This document shows, piece after piece, positions 42,200-53,484 of a stretch of DNA of 64,000 nt. A program made the translations under genes and the position numbers. This DNA comes from Deinococcus depolymerans (GTDB lineage Bacteria; Deinococcota; Deinococci; Deinococcales; Deinococcaceae), in NCBI RefSeq assembly GCF_039522025.1, contig NZ_BAAADB010000001.1:11887-75886 (forward strand), in the 5' to 3' direction. Position 1 is the stretch's first letter; each line of letters starts with the position of its first letter. The notes under the pieces are model-generated. The model was not told the DNA's origin and made no database searches. It worked only from the letters and a program-made list of their open reading frames with translations.

Positions 42200-44068
42200 T
42201 CAGTCGGCGGCGTCGGCCTGCGCGTACTGGAGGCGGTGCAGGCGGGCGTAGTACCCGCCCTTTTCGAGCAGCTGGTGGTGGCTGCCCTGTTCGACGATGC
42301 GGCCCTTGCGCATGACCACGATCCGGTCGCAGTGTTCGATGGTGCTGAGGCGGTGGGCGATGATGATGCTGGTGCGGCCCTGCATGACGCGGGTCAGGGC
42401 CTGCTGGATGCGCAGTTCGGTTTCGGTGTCGACGTTGGCGGTGGCCTCGTCGAGGACGAGCAGGATGTCCGGGTTCTGGATCAGGGCGCGGGCGAAGGCC
42501 AGCAGTTGTTTCTGGCCGGTGGACAGGGTCGCGCCGCGTTCGCGGACCTCGGTCTGGTAGCCGTGTTCGAGGCTCAGGATGTAGTCGTGTACGCCCACGT
42601 ACCGGCAGGCCTCGATCACGCGTTCGTGGGGAATGTCCGGGTTGTTCAGGGTCAGGTTGCTCTCGATGGTCCCGGCGAACAGGAACACGTCCTGCAGCAC
42701 GACGCCCACGTGGCGGCGCAGGTCGTGCTGCGCGAGGTCGCGCACGTCGATGCCGTCCACGTTCACGCTGCCGCGCTGCACGTCGTAGAAGCGGCTGACG
42801 AGCGCGGTGACGCTGGTCTTGCCGGCGCCGGTCGCGCCGACCAGGGCGACGCTCTCGCCGGGGCGGATGTGCAGGTCGATGCCGCGCAGGATCCAGCGGT
42901 CGTCGGTGTCTGGGGTGTCGGCGGTGACGGTCTGGTCGTACGAGAACCACACCTTGCGGAAGTCCACGCTGCCCTCGAAGTTCGCCAGGGTCCGGGCGTC
43001 CGGCCTGTCGGTGATGCTCTCCTCGGTGTCCAGCACGCCGAAGATGCGTTCGCTGCTGGCCATGGCCGCCTGGAGGTTGTTGAACACGTCCGCGAGGTCC
43101 TGGATGGGCTGGAACAGCTGCTGCGAGAGCTGCACGAACGCGAACAGCGTGCCGACCGTGATGGCCCCGGCAATGGCGCCGCTGGCGTCCACGCCCAGGA
43201 TCTGCCGGGCCGCGAAGTACAGGATCAGCGCGACGGCCACCTGCCCGAGGACCGCGACGACCGGCATGAACAGCGAGAACCACTTCACGGAGTTCTCGTT
43301 GGCGCTCAGCAGGGCGCGGTTGCTCAGGTTGAAGTCCAGGGCGCTGCGGCGTTCGCGGCCGAACAGCTGCACGGTCAGCATGCCCGTGATGTTCTCGTTC
43401 AGTTTGCTGTTCACGGTGGCCTGCTGCGTGCGGGTCTCGCGGAACGCGTCGCGCAGGCGGGCGCGGAAGTAGTTGGTGGCCAGGAACAGGACGGGCAGCA
43501 CCGTGAATGAGATCAGCGCCAGCTGCCAGTTCACGCTGAGCATGATGACCACGTACACGACGATGATGAAGCTGCTCTGGATCAGGCTGACCAGGCCGCC
43601 CGTGATGAACTGGTTGATGGCGTCCACGTCGCTGGTGACGCGGGTGATCAGGCGGCCGACCGGGTTCTGGTCGAAGTACGACAGCGGCAGGCGCTGCAAC
43701 TTGCCGAACACGTCGGCGCGGATGTCGCGCAGCACGTTCTGCCCCAGGTAGCCGATGGCGAGCGTGAAGGCGTACTGCAGGGCGAACTCCACGACCTTCA
43801 GGCCCATGTACAGCAGGGCCGCGCCGGTCAGGCCGCGCCGCAGCAGGTCGCGGTCCGTCTCGGTGCGCAGGGCCAGCGGGGACAGGTAGGTGTCGATGGC
43901 GTGCCGCTGGATCAGCGCGAACAGCGGCGCGGCCAGCGAGATCAGCAGGGCCAGCAGCACGCCGCCGATCACCAGCGGCAGGTAGGGGCGGACGTAGCGC
44001 AGGATGCGGCGGGTCAGCTGGGTGTCGAAGCCTTTCTGGAAGGCGTCGGTGGCGTCGGGGCGGGTCAT
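42200..44068 (-). CDS. ABC exporter half-transporter, canonical ATP site subunit, 622 aa
   Basis: Six-helix transmembrane domain ([20 protein letters not shown] onward) followed by an NBD with Walker [12 protein letters not shown], signature [16 protein letters not shown], Walker [14 protein letters not shown] and the H-loop IIIAHRLST. The catalytic glutamate after Walker B is present. The ATG overlaps the stop of the upstream half-transporter as ATGA, so the two are coupled and should form a heterodimer like TmrAB, BmrCD or TM287/288. Substrate (drug, lipid or peptide) is not predictable. Confidence 0.93.
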   Translation of the reverse strand: MTRPDATDAFQKGFDTQLTRRILRYVRPYLPLVIGGVLLALLISLAAPLFALIQRHAIDTYLSPLALRTETDRDLLRRGLTGAALLYMGLKVVEFALQYAFTLAIGYLGQNVLRDIRADVFGKLQRLPLSYFDQNPVGRLITRVTSDVDAINQFITGGLVSLIQSSFIIVVYVVIMLSVNWQLALISFTVLPVLFLATNYFRARLRDAFRETRTQQATVNSKLNENITGMLTVQLFGRERRSALDFNLSNRALLSANENSVKWFSLFMPVVAVLGQVAVALILYFAARQILGVDASGAIAGAITVGTLFAFVQLSQQLFQPIQDLADVFNNLQAAMASSERIFGVLDTEESITDRPDARTLANFEGSVDFRKVWFSYDQTVTADTPDTDDRWILRGIDLHIRPGESVALVGATGAGKTSVTALVSRFYDVQRGSVNVDGIDVRDLAQHDLRRHVGVVLQDVFLFAGTIESNLTLNNPDIPHERVIEACRYVGVHDYILSLEHGYQTEVRERGATLSTGQKQLLAFARALIQNPDILLVLDEATANVDTETELRIQQALTRVMQGRTSIIIAHRLSTIEHCDRIVVMRKGRIVEQGSHHQLLEKGGYYARLHRLQYAQADAAD

Positions 44069-46005
44069 CGGGTCACCTGTTCGGGGGTGGGGGCGGCTTC
44101 CGGCCGGTCGGCGGCCGCCTCGGGGTCGAGGGGAGCGGCGAGATCGCCGGGGGTCTCGTCGTCCGCGTCGAGGTCACTGGCGAGGCGTTGCAGGCGCTCC
44201 AGTTGCGCGTAGTGGCCGTTCTGCTCGAGCAGGGCGTCGTGGCTGCCCTGTTCGGTGACGCGGCCGTCCTCGAGGACGACGATCTGGTCGGCGTGGCGCA
44301 GGGTGCTGACGCGGTGCGCGATCAGGATGACGGTGCGGCCCCGGCTGATCTCGCGCAGGCCGTCCAGGATGCGGCGTTCGGTCTCGGTATCCACGGCGCT
44401 CAGGGAGTCGTCGAGGATCAGGATGCGGGGTTCGCGGACGACGGCGCGGGCGATGGCGGTGCGTTGCCGCTGCCCGCCGCTGAGGGTCACGCCGCGCTCG
44501 CCGAGGCTGGTGTCGAAGCCCTGCGGGAAGCCGTCCACGTCCTCGGTCAGGCCGGCGAGGCGGGCGGCCTCGCGCACGCGGGCGGGGTCGGGCTGCTGGG
44601 GGATGTCGTCGGGTGGGGGCGCGCCGACGACGCTCACGCCGGTCGGGACGGGCGGCAGGTCGCGGTTGTCCAGGCCGAAGCCGATGTTGTTGGCGATGGT
44701 GTCGCTGAACAGGAACGGTTCCTGCGGGACCACGCTGATCGCGTCGCGCAGGGTGCGCAGCGGCATGACGCGCACGTCGTGGCCGTCCACGAGGACGCGG
44801 CCGCTGGTGGGGTCCATCGAGCGGGTCAGCAGTTGCCCCAGCACCGTCTTGCCGCTGCCGGTGGGGCCGGTGATGCCCAGGAAGGTCCCGGCGGGCACGT
44901 GCAGGTTCACGCCGTTCAGGACGGTCTTGTCGCCGTAGCGCAGGGTGACGTTCTCGAAGGTCACGTCGCCGCGCACGCTGCGCAGCGTGGGGTCGGTGCG
45001 GCCCGGTTCGTCGCGCACCAGGGCCTGCGAGTCGAAGATCTCCTTCAGGCGCAGCCAGGAAGCCAGGCCGCGCTGCGTGACGCCGGTGATCCAGCCGACC
45101 ATCAGCATCGGGAAGGTCAGGCGTTCCAGGGTTCCCACGAACTGCACGAACATGCCGACCGTGAAGGTGCTGTCCGGCGCGAGGATCAGGCGGCCGCCGA
45201 CGAGCAGGATCAGGCCGAAGGCGAGGCCCAGCAGGAGGCTCATGAAGGACCGCAGCGGGCCGTCCACCTTGGTCAGGGCGATGTTGCGGCGCAGCAGTTC
45301 GAGGTTCATGGCGCGGTAGTCGTCGATCTCGCGGTTCTCGATGGCGTAGCCCTTCACGACGCGGGCGCCGCTGAAGTTCTCCTGGGCGCGGGCGGCGATC
45401 AGCGAGTTCTGTTCCTGCGCGAGGCGGTGGCGGACGTTGATCTGCCGCGCGAGGTACGTCAGGACGCCCACGATGACCGGCACGATCGCCAGGACGATCA
45501 GCGTGAGCTGCCAGCTGAGGCTGAACATGACCGAGAAGGCCGTGATGAAGCCCGAGACGATGTTCACGATCTGCCACGCGCCGAAGCCCAGCATCTCGCG
45601 CACGGCGCTCAGGTCGCCGGTCAGGCGGTTCATCAGGTCGCCGGTGCGGGCGCGGTCGTAGTAGGGCTTGTCGAGGCCCTGCAGGTGCGCGAACAGGTCG
45701 CGGCGGATCTCGTACTCGGTCTGGCGGGACGCGACGACGATCATGCGGCGCATCAGCAGCATGAAGCTCCCGGCGGTCATGGCGGCGGCCACGATGCCCA
45801 GGGCGTACAGGCCGGCGGTGCCGAGCGTGATGCCGGGCGTGGTGGGGTCGGCGTCGACCTGGCCGGTCAGGCCGTCGATGGTCAGCCGGATGAAGTAGTA
45901 CGGGAGCAGGTTGACCGAGTTGGCGATCACGACGGCGATCAGGCCGATCACGTACTGGCGCTGGTGCAGCCGCAGGTACGGGATCAGGGTGCGGAAACTA
46001 TCCAA
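44065..46005 (-). CDS. ABC exporter half-transporter, degenerate Walker-B subunit, 646 aa
   Basis: Transmembrane domain beginning [20 protein letters not shown], then an NBD with Walker [12 protein letters not shown], signature [16 protein letters not shown] and Walker [13 protein letters not shown]. The residue after the Walker B Asp is Asp instead of Glu, the mark of the non-hydrolysing site of heterodimeric exporters. A C-terminal acidic Ala/Pro/Glu tail follows the NBD. I use TTG at 46005 because GAGGT lies 5 bases upstream and it places the first membrane helix normally. ATG at 46059 (extra Pro/Arg-rich 18 residues, weak AAGGT) is the alternative. Confidence 0.88.
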   Translation of the reverse strand: MDSFRTLIPYLRLHQRQYVIGLIAVVIANSVNLLPYYFIRLTIDGLTGQVDADPTTPGITLGTAGLYALGIVAAAMTAGSFMLLMRRMIVVASRQTEYEIRRDLFAHLQGLDKPYYDRARTGDLMNRLTGDLSAVREMLGFGAWQIVNIVSGFITAFSVMFSLSWQLTLIVLAIVPVIVGVLTYLARQINVRHRLAQEQNSLIAARAQENFSGARVVKGYAIENREIDDYRAMNLELLRRNIALTKVDGPLRSFMSLLLGLAFGLILLVGGRLILAPDSTFTVGMFVQFVGTLERLTFPMLMVGWITGVTQRGLASWLRLKEIFDSQALVRDEPGRTDPTLRSVRGDVTFENVTLRYGDKTVLNGVNLHVPAGTFLGITGPTGSGKTVLGQLLTRSMDPTSGRVLVDGHDVRVMPLRTLRDAISVVPQEPFLFSDTIANNIGFGLDNRDLPPVPTGVSVVGAPPPDDIPQQPDPARVREAARLAGLTEDVDGFPQGFDTSLGERGVTLSGGQRQRTAIARAVVREPRILILDDSLSAVDTETERRILDGLREISRGRTVILIAHRVSTLRHADQIVVLEDGRVTEQGSHDALLEQNGHYAQLERLQRLASDLDADDETPGDLAAPLDPEAAADRPEAAPTPEQVTR

Positions 46006-46293
46006 GGGGAACCTCGCGGGTGGGGCGCAGGGAAGCGGGTGCGACGGGCGGACTTTCATGGGACCTTGGCCACCCGCCTCCGGAAGGCTGGTCGGGGCGG
46101 CGCGGTCCCGTGCGCGGGTCAGCATACGCCCACCGGCGCAGTGGCAAATGCGCCACATGGCGCATACCGATGACTTGCTCAGGGTTTAGCCAAGACCGGC
46201 GGTCCGGGCGGGGCGTGGCGCGTCCGCAGCGCGTCCAGCAGGGCATTGACGCGGTGCCGTGACGGATGTGCACGTGGATGCGCGCGCAGGTGA
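46006..46293. other. Gap between the ABC operon and the tRNA-tuf promoter, no gene seen
   Basis: About 290 bases. It must hold the ABC operon promoter on the minus strand, but I see no strong -35/-10 pair. Short palindromes such as GCGCCACATGGCGC near 46150 and TGCGCGCGCA-like bases near 46280 are present, with no clear role. Confidence 0.4.
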
Positions 46294-46322
46294 TTGACAC
46301 CCTCGGGGGTGACTGCTACTAT
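46294..46322 (+). promoter_or_regulatory. Strong promoter of the tRNA-tuf operon
   Basis: TTGACA at 46294-46299, a 17-base spacer and TACTAT at 46317-46322. The first tRNA starts about 90 bases downstream. Near-consensus sigma-70-type, as expected for stable RNA. Confidence 0.88.
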
Positions 46323-46408
46323 TCACAGCCGGAAGTGAACGCGCCGAAAAGCGCCGCAGCGACCGCACTCAGAGGCCGGAATTCGTTCCAGCGCTTTCGG
46401 ACAGGAAC

Positions 46409-46487
<79 letters not shown>

Positions 46488-46544
46488 AGCGCAAGGGAAC
46501 ACCACACTCCCGGGCGTGCTAGATTCGAGACAGTGGGTATGACA

Positions 46545-46634
<90 letters not shown>

Positions 46635-46638
46635 CCGA

Positions 46639-46716
<78 letters not shown>

Positions 46717-46722
46717 CATAGC

Positions 46723-46797
46723 GCTTCTGTAGCTCAGTGGCAGAGCACTCCCTTGGTAAGGGAGAGGTCATCGGTTCGAACCCGATCAGAAGCTCCA
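46723..46797 (+). tRNA. tRNA-Thr (anticodon GGT)
   Basis: 75 bases: acceptor GCTTCTG/CAGAAGC, anticodon stem CTCCC/GGGAG around TTGGTAA (anticodon GGT), T arm ATCGG-TTCGAAC-CCGAT, encoded CCA. Corresponds in position to E. coli thrT, directly before tuf. Confidence 0.93.
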
Positions 46798-46806
46798 ACA
46801 AGTCGG

Positions 46807-46840
46807 CGCGACCTGCATCCTGTGGGTCGCGTCTTCTCTT
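46807..46840 (+). terminator. Hairpin between tRNA-Thr and tuf, partial terminator or processing site
   Basis: CGCGACC at 46807-46813 pairs with GGTCGCG at 46825-46831 around 11 bases, then a pyrimidine run TCTTCTCTT. It could end part of the tRNA transcripts, leaving tuf to its own promoter at 46892. Confidence 0.6.
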
Positions 46841-46891
46841 CATTCGCCCCGCCGCTGTGAGAACCCTGAGGACAGCCTTCCCGAAGGCACT

Positions 46892-46919
46892 TTGCGTTTC
46901 CGCAGTGGACTTGTACACT
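46892..46919 (+). promoter_or_regulatory. Internal promoter of tuf
   Basis: TTGCGT at 46892-46897, a 16-base spacer and TACACT at 46914-46919, about 50 bases before the tuf start. With the upstream hairpin this suggests separate control of tRNA and EF-Tu output. Confidence 0.65.
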
Positions 46920-46969
46920 GTCAAGGCTTGCCCGCAGCGCGGGCAGTTCCATCCCAGGAGGACACACAC

Positions 46970-48187
<1,218 letters not shown>

Positions 48188-48202
48188 TCGAGACCCGTTG
48201 AC

Positions 48203-48235
48203 GAGGGGGGGAGGCCTGCGGGTCTTCCCCCCCTC
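48203..48235 (+). terminator. Hairpin after tuf
   Basis: GAGGGGGGG at 48203-48211 pairs with CCCCCCCTC at 48227-48235, with possible extra pairs towards a small loop. No T-run. Confidence 0.65.
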
Positions 48236-48359
48236 TGCCTTGCCCCTGCGCCCGGCCCTGCTGCGTGGCGGGGCCGCTTACGTGCCTCCGTGGCGCGGTC
48301 CGGTGGCGGGCGTTCACTCCGGGAAGCTGCAGCGGAGAGACAGACGGGGTCCGCACGGT

Positions 48360-48437
48360 CATGTGGACTCGGAGAGCTCCTCCTCGCTTCTCTCGGATGG
48401 AACGGCTTTGTAAGCCATTCAATCGGAGTCCGTATGA
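48360..48437. repeat. Intergenic repeat copy 6, right part only
   Basis: The right end CGGAGTCCGTATGA (to 48437) and hairpin A (GGATGGAACGG...CCATTCAATC) are clear. The left half is decayed, with only scraps such as GACTCGGAGAGCTCCTCCTCGC. The rest of 48236-48512 holds no gene I can support. Confidence 0.65.
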
Positions 48438-48512
48438 GTCCAGCTGCCGGAGCAACGGGACGGAAAAACCTGCGTGTCATCAGTGTTTTTCGGACGGTTG
48501 GGCCGGGCGCAG

Positions 48513-48541
48513 TGGACACCTGACCCTGAACTCTCTATAAT
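48513..48541 (+). promoter_or_regulatory. Promoter of rpmG-secE-nusG
   Basis: TGGACA at 48513-48518, a 17-base spacer and a perfect TATAAT at 48536-48541, one of the best -10 boxes in the window. Confidence 0.85.
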
Positions 48542-48550
48542 TCGAATGTT

Positions 48551-48572
48551 GCCCGCCAGAAGGCGGGCTTTT
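48551..48572 (+). promoter_or_regulatory. Terminator-like hairpin at the very start of the rpmG leader (possible attenuator)
   Basis: GCCCGCC at 48551-48557 pairs with GGCGGGC at 48562-48568 around AGAA, followed by TTTT. It begins only about 10 bases after the -10 box, so it would form in the first 30 nucleotides of the transcript. It could attenuate, pause polymerase or protect the 5' end. Confidence 0.6.
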
Positions 48573-48667
48573 ACCAGCGGGTCCGGACGCCCACCGCGGC
48601 TGAACGACCTCCAGTAGGAACGCTGGGAGCAAACCCCCGGACAGGGGGCTTGCGAAGGAGCAACATC

Positions 48668-48835
48668 ATGGCGAAAGACGGCCCCCGCATCATCGTGAAA
48701 ATGGAAAGCAGCGCAGGCACCGGCTTCTACTACACGACCACCAAGAACCGCCGCAACACGCAGGCCAAGATGGAACTGCGCAAGTACGACCCCGTCGCCA
48801 AGAAGCACGTGGTCTTCAAAGAGAAGAAGGTCTGA
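48668..48835 (+). CDS. rpmG: 50S ribosomal protein L33, 55 aa
   Basis: Small basic protein of the large subunit near the E site. Sequence features: [37 protein letters not shown], ending HVVFKEKKV. It has no cysteines, so it is the zinc-free (C-minus) paralogue type. AAGGAG lies 8 bases before the ATG. In many bacteria rpmG stands directly ahead of secE-nusG, as here, with a gap of 66 bases. Confidence 0.95.
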   Translation: MAKDGPRIIVKMESSAGTGFYYTTTKNRRNTQAKMELRKYDPVAKKHVVFKEKKV

Positions 48836-48901
48836 TCTTCCCCCGCCGGGCGTGACGCCCGTCGTTCCGGGCAGACCGTCTCTCTCTTTGCAGGTGAACG
48901 C

Positions 48902-49078
48902 ATGAACTTGATTCAGTACTTCCGTGACTCGCGCGCGGAACTGTCGCGCGTCTCGTGGCCCACCCGCCAGCAGGTGCTGGAAGGCACCCAGGCCGTGGTG
49001 ATCTTCGTGGCCGCCCTGACCCTCATCGTGTACGTGCTTGACCTGCTGTTCAGCAACCTGATTCGGGCGGTGCTTTGA
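48902..49078 (+). CDS. secE: Preprotein translocase subunit SecE, 58 aa
   Basis: Single-span clamp of the SecYEG channel. The amphipathic helix [20 protein letters not shown] carries the conserved W-P-T near 19-21, followed by one membrane helix ([20 protein letters not shown]). It starts at ATG 48902 with CAGGTGAACGC upstream and ends TGA at 49076-49078. The last A is also the first base of the nusG ATG, so translation is coupled. Confidence 0.93.
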   Translation: MNLIQYFRDSRAELSRVSWPTRQQVLEGTQAVVIFVAALTLIVYVLDLLFSNLIRAVL

Positions 49079-49650
49079 TGGGTATTGAATGGTACGCCGT
49101 GCATACCTACGTGGGTCAGGAAGACCGCGTGGAATCGCAACTGATGGACCGCGCCAGCAAACTCGGCATGCGCGGCACCAAGATCTTCCAGGTGCTGCAA
49201 CCCACCGAGGAAGCCGTGGAACTCCGCGACGGCGGCAAGAAGGAAACCGTGAAACGCAAGCTGTTCCCCGGTTACGTCTTCGTGCAGATGGACGTCGAGG
49301 ACGACGACGCGCCGGGCGAGCTGGGCGAGTCCTGGGAAGTGGTGCGCGGCACGAACGGCGTGACCGGCTTCGTCGGAACCGCCACGCGCCCCGTCCCGCT
49401 CTCTCCCGAGGAAGTGCAGCGTCTGCTGGCCTCGGTGGGTGTCGCGGCGCAGCCGGTCGTCGAGGAAGCGCCCCGCGTCAAGGTGGACTTCAAGGCCGGC
49501 GACATGGTGCGCGTCACGGGCGGTCCCTTCGCGGACTTCAGCGGCGTCATCAGCGAGGTCAACATTCCGCAGGCGAAGGTCAAGGTGCTTGTCAGCATCT
49601 TCGGCCGTGAAACGCCGGTCGAACTCGACTTCGGTCAGGTCGCCAAGTAA
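49078..49650 (+). CDS. nusG: Transcription termination/antitermination factor NusG, 190 aa
   Basis: Links RNA polymerase to ribosome or Rho. NGN domain: [31 protein letters not shown], with a Deinococcus/Thermus-style acidic insertion ([13 protein letters not shown]). C-terminal KOW domain: [39 protein letters not shown]. The ATG at 49078 overlaps the secE stop. Downstream rplK has its own promoter. Confidence 0.95.
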   Translation: MGIEWYAVHTYVGQEDRVESQLMDRASKLGMRGTKIFQVLQPTEEAVELRDGGKKETVKRKLFPGYVFVQMDVEDDDAPGELGESWEVVRGTNGVTGFVGTATRPVPLSPEEVQRLLASVGVAAQPVVEEAPRVKVDFKAGDMVRVTGGPFADFSGVISEVNIPQAKVKVLVSIFGRETPVELDFGQVAK

Positions 49651-49698
49651 GTCCAGCAGTCTCAGTCAGGACCACGGTCGCCCCGCGCGCCGCACACC

Positions 49699-49728
49699 TT
49701 GGCAAACAGGGTGACCGTGGAGTAAAAT
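49699..49728 (+). promoter_or_regulatory. Promoter of rplK-rplA
   Basis: TTGGCA at 49699-49704, an 18-base spacer and TAAAAT at 49723-49728. A leader of about 100 bases follows; it could carry the L1 autoregulatory site, though I cannot define one. Confidence 0.7.
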
Positions 49729-49832
49729 CGAAAAGTTGCTGTCAATCCACCCCAGGGTGGACGCGCAGAACTTAGCGTCAGCACCCCGGCCCGCGCCCCC
49801 GCGGCCGGCCTGGGGGAGCTAAGGAGGAATGC

Positions 49833-50259
<427 letters not shown>

Positions 50260-50267
<8 letters not shown>

Positions 50268-50952
50268 GCACGGTAAGCGTTACGAGGCGCTGATCGCCAA
50301 GGTGGACCGCAACAAGCAGTACACCATCGACGAGGCCGCCGCCCTGGTCAAGGACATCGCCACCGCGAAGTTCGACGAGACCGTCGAAGTGCACTTCCGC
50401 CTCGGCATCGACCCCCGCAAGAGCGACCAGAACGTGCGTGGCACCGTCGCCCTGCCCCACGGCACCGGCCGCACCGTGCGCGTCGCCGTGATCACCAAGG
50501 GTGACAACGTGCAGGCCGCCGAAGCCGCCGGCGCCGACGTGGTCGGCAGCGACGAGCTGATCGAGCGCATCGCCGGTGGATTCATGGAGTTCGACGCCGT
50601 CGTGGCGACGCCCGACATGATGGCCGCCGTCGGTCAGAAACTCGCGCGTCTGCTCGGGCCGCGCGGCCTGCTGCCCAACCCCAAGAGCGGCACCGTCGGT
50701 CCCGACGTGGCCGGCATGGTCAAGAGCCTCAAGGCCGGTCGGATCGAGTTCCGTAACGACAAGACCGGCGTCGTGCACGCGCCCATCGGCAAGGCCAGCT
50801 TCGAGCCCGGCAGCCTCAGCGAGAACTACGCCTCGCTGGTCAGCGCTCTGGAAGCCGCCAAGCCGGGAAGCGCCAAGGGCGTGTTCCTGCGCAGCGCCTT
50901 CCTGACCACGACCATGGGTCCCAGCATTCCGCTGACCCTGTCGCAGGGCTGA
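50260..50952 (+). CDS. rplA: 50S ribosomal protein L1, 230 aa
   Basis: Forms the L1 stalk and, in many bacteria, represses its own operon by binding the leader mRNA. Domain [41 protein letters not shown]; domain [38 protein letters not shown]; return to domain I with [19 protein letters not shown]. Start overlaps rplK. Confidence 0.97.
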
Positions 50953-51161
<209 letters not shown>

Positions 51162-51656
51162 GTGGCGAACGACAAGAACCAGCAGACCCTCAGCAGCCTC
51201 AAGGGCAGCCTTACGGGCGTCGACACGTTCTACGTGGTCGACTACCAGGGCCTGACCGCCGGCCAGCTGGGCAAACTGCGTAAAGACATCCGCGAGAAGG
51301 GCGGGCAGCTGATTGTTGCCAAGAACACCCTGATCAACCTCGCCCTTCAGGACGGCGGCCGTGACTTTGCCGACGCTCTGAAAGGCCCCAGCGCCATCGT
51401 TGTCGCCCAGGAAGACCCCGCCGGGGTCGCCAAGGCCCTCAGCGACGCCGCCAAAGGCAACGACAAGGGCATCCCCGCCGTCAAGGCCGGCTTTGTCGAG
51501 GGCAACCGCGTCGACGTGAAAGTCGTCGAGCGTCTGGCCAGCCTGGGCAGCAAGCAGAGCCTGCAGGGCGAGCTGGTGGGCGTGCTCAGCGCGCACCTCA
51601 GCAACTTCGTGGGCATCCTCGAAGCGTACAAGACCAAACTCGAAGAACAGGCCTGA
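51162..51656 (+). CDS. rplJ: 50S ribosomal protein L10, GTG start, 164 aa
   Basis: Stalk base protein that anchors L7/L12 dimers. N-domain: [55 protein letters not shown]-terminal helix for L12 binding: [23 protein letters not shown] at 51162 follows TAGGAGGTACTGC. Cotranscribed with rplL 78 bases downstream. Confidence 0.96.
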   Translation: MANDKNQQTLSSLKGSLTGVDTFYVVDYQGLTAGQLGKLRKDIREKGGQLIVAKNTLINLALQDGGRDFADALKGPSAIVVAQEDPAGVAKALSDAAKGNDKGIPAVKAGFVEGNRVDVKVVERLASLGSKQSLQGELVGVLSAHLSNFVGILEAYKTKLEEQA

Positions 51657-51734
51657 ACGCCTGAGCGTTCCCCACCGGAACGCCCTTCTTTCCCACTCTC
51701 AGCACCACCCACTTCAATTTCGGAGGAACACATC

Positions 51735-52097
51735 ATGGCTTACGACAAACAGGCTCTTATCGACCAGCTCGGCCAGCTCACCATCATGGAACTCGCGGAC
51801 CTCATCGACGGTCTGAAGGAAACCTGGGGCGTCACCGCCGCCGTCGCCGCTGGCCCCGCCGCCGGCCCCGCCGCTGCCGTTGAAGAGAAGACCGAATTCG
51901 ACGTCATCCTCGTTGACGCCGGCGCCAGCAAGATCAACGTCATTAAGGAAATCCGCGCCATCACCGGCCTGGGCCTGAAAGAAGCCAAGGACATGAGCGA
52001 GAAGGGCGGCGCGCTGAAGGAAGGCATCAGCAAGGACGAAGCCGAGAAGATCAAGGCCCAGCTGGAAGCTGCTGGCGCCCGCGTCGAACTCAAGTAA
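51735..52097 (+). CDS. rplL: 50S ribosomal protein L7/L12, 120 aa
   Basis: Stalk protein that recruits translation GTPases. N-terminal dimerisation helix ([20 protein letters not shown]), Ala/Gly/Pro hinge ([16 protein letters not shown]), C-domain [20 protein letters not shown] and [26 protein letters not shown]-like site (CGGAGGAACACATC) before the ATG. A strong terminator follows, so rpoBC is not read from this promoter. Confidence 0.97.
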   Translation: MAYDKQALIDQLGQLTIMELADLIDGLKETWGVTAAVAAGPAAGPAAAVEEKTEFDVILVDAGASKINVIKEIRAITGLGLKEAKDMSEKGGALKEGISKDEAEKIKAQLEAAGARVELK

Positions 52098-52121
52098 GTC
52101 CCCCCTACCGGGAGTGCAAGA

Positions 52122-52147
52122 CCCCCAGCTGCGGCTGGGGGTTTTTT
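52122..52147 (+). terminator. Intrinsic terminator of rplJL
   Basis: CCCCCAGC at 52122-52129 pairs with GCTGGGGG at 52134-52141 around TGCG, followed by TTTTTT. Confidence 0.95.
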
Positions 52148-52429
52148 CGTGCCTGTCGGGCCGGAACAGCGCGGCGTGCCTCCAGGTCATCGGGCGCGCA
52201 CTGGCCCGCGTGCCCGGCCTCCCGGGCGGCTGCAGTCCGGCGCAACAGGCCGCACGCGGTCCCCGCCGGGCCGGGGCGTGTGCTTCTCATGGACTGCCGT
52301 CTGTTTGAACACAGGCAGGACGCCGGGCTGCCAACGCCACGCCCGGCAGTCCGCGCTGCTCCCACGCTGCGGGGCCGCTCTCCAGGGCGCTCCGCTCGGA
52401 TTGGACGGTTCCGGCAACCCATTCGATCT
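52148..52429. other. Gap after rplL, decayed repeat fragment
   Basis: No gene is supported. GCTCGGATTGGACGG at 52391-52405 with AACCCATTCGATC after it looks like a decayed hairpin A of the intergenic repeat family; the rest is featureless. Confidence 0.45.
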
Positions 52430-52984
52430 TCAACCGGACCTCCCCAGTGCCGGCCCGGCGAGGTACAGGGCGTGCAGGCGCACGTCGTCAGGCCAGCCCT
52501 GCACCTGAGCCTCGAAACGCGCGCGGTCGGCGGCGTACAGGGCGCGGGTGGCTTCCTCGTAACCGGGCAGGTCGCCCGCCATCACGCCCAGGAAACGGTC
52601 GGCGGCCGCCTGTGCCTGCGCGCGGCGTTCGCCGTCCGGGTCGGCCCTGCGGGCCTCGTCGATCAGGCGGCGCAGCGTGGCCGACGCCCCGCCCCGCTGG
52701 CGTTCCAGCCACTCCCAGTGGCGGGGCAGCAGCGAGACTTCACGCGAGACGACGCCCAGTTTCGGGCGACCCGGGCCTGTGCGGGGCGTTTCGGGTGCGT
52801 GGCGGGCCAGGACCTCATCCAGGGTGCCGCTCAGGTCGAAGTCCACGCTGCGGCCGGTGCGGTCGTCGAAGGTCAGCAGGCCCGCGCGCGGCCCGGCGTG
52901 CAGCAGGCTGAGGGTGTCCGCGAGGGGTGCGGTCAGGCGGCGGGTAGGTCCCTCAAAGGTGGTGAAGGTGGGTTCGGTATCCAT
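52430..52984 (-). CDS. DUF2239 family protein, 184 aa
   Basis: The family core is unmistakable: TFTTFEGPTRRLTAPLADTL, LLTFDDRTGRSVDFDLSGT, GPGRPKLGVVSREVSLLPRH and WEWLERQRGGASATLRRLID. The GRPKLGVVxREVxLLPRHW motif is the hallmark. Function is not established for the family. It lacks membrane or signal segments. TAAAAT (minus strand, 52996-52991) ends 6 bases before the ATG (leaderless), with TTGTCT 18 bases further up. Two 12-bp palindromes flank this promoter, so the gene is probably tightly regulated. Confidence 0.9.
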   Translation of the reverse strand: MDTEPTFTTFEGPTRRLTAPLADTLSLLHAGPRAGLLTFDDRTGRSVDFDLSGTLDEVLARHAPETPRTGPGRPKLGVVSREVSLLPRHWEWLERQRGGASATLRRLIDEARRADPDGERRAQAQAAADRFLGVMAGDLPGYEEATRALYAADRARFEAQVQGWPDDVRLHALYLAGPALGRSG

Positions 52985-52990
52985 GTCCGC

Positions 52991-53034
52991 ATTTTACCCG
53001 GGCAAATTGCAGGAAGACAATATTATCCGGGTAA
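52991..53034 (-). promoter_or_regulatory. Promoter and paired operator of the DUF2239 gene
   Basis: Minus-strand promoter: TTGTCT (53020-53015), 18 bases, TAAAAT (52996-52991). Two near-palindromes match TTAYCCGGGYAA: TTACCCGGGCAA at 52994-53005, covering the -10 edge, and TTATCCGGGTAA at 53023-53034, just upstream of the -35. Centres are 29 bp apart. This is a typical layout for a dimeric repressor acting at two sites. Confidence 0.7.
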
Positions 53035-53044
53035 TAAGAATGGC

Positions 53045-53467
53045 CTATGCGCGTGCCTGCTGCCGGGCCGCCCGTACCAGTCGCCGGGCAGTGTGACGAA
53101 TCCGCTGCGTCCCGCCTGTGTGCATGAGGGCCTCCAGCTCAGGCAGAAACGCCTCAGCGTGCCCCTCCCGCTCCAGCCAGTCCAGCGCGGCCTGTTGCCA
53201 GAACTCCGCAGGCCAGGTCAGGCCCAGACGGATACTCGAAGCAACCGGGAAAGTGTCCGCCATGGATGGAGGGAGGCCTGCGGCGACCAGTTGGTCTCGC
53301 AGATCAGAGTGGAAGGCGCCCCCCTTCGGCAACACCGTGACCAGGAAGACCGGGGTCGAGCCCGTCAACGACGACCACCCGCCTTCCCGCGCGAGGTACA
53401 CCCACTCGCCCGCCCCGGTCACGCCAACGGGCACGCGGGACTCACTCAGTTCGGTCACCATGACCAC
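53045..53467 (-). CDS. Uncharacterised protein, 140 aa
   Basis: No family recognised. It has a beta-rich first half (RVPVGVTGAGEWVYLAREGG, TPVFLVTVLPKGG) and a helical, basic C-terminal half (EFWQQAALDWLEREGHAEAF, RIRHTARRLVRAARQQAR). No signal or membrane segment. GTG at 53467 is chosen because GGAG lies 6 bases upstream; ATG at 53461 is the alternative. It follows the 53485 gene by 17 bases and is the last member of a three-gene minus-strand operon. Its codon use is a little less GC-rich than the neighbours. Confidence 0.6.
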   Translation of the reverse strand: MVMVTELSESRVPVGVTGAGEWVYLAREGGWSSLTGSTPVFLVTVLPKGGAFHSDLRDQLVAAGLPPSMADTFPVASSIRLGLTWPAEFWQQAALDWLEREGHAEAFLPELEALMHTGGTQRIRHTARRLVRAARQQARA

Positions 53468-53484
53468 GGCCTGCTCCGGTCCCG

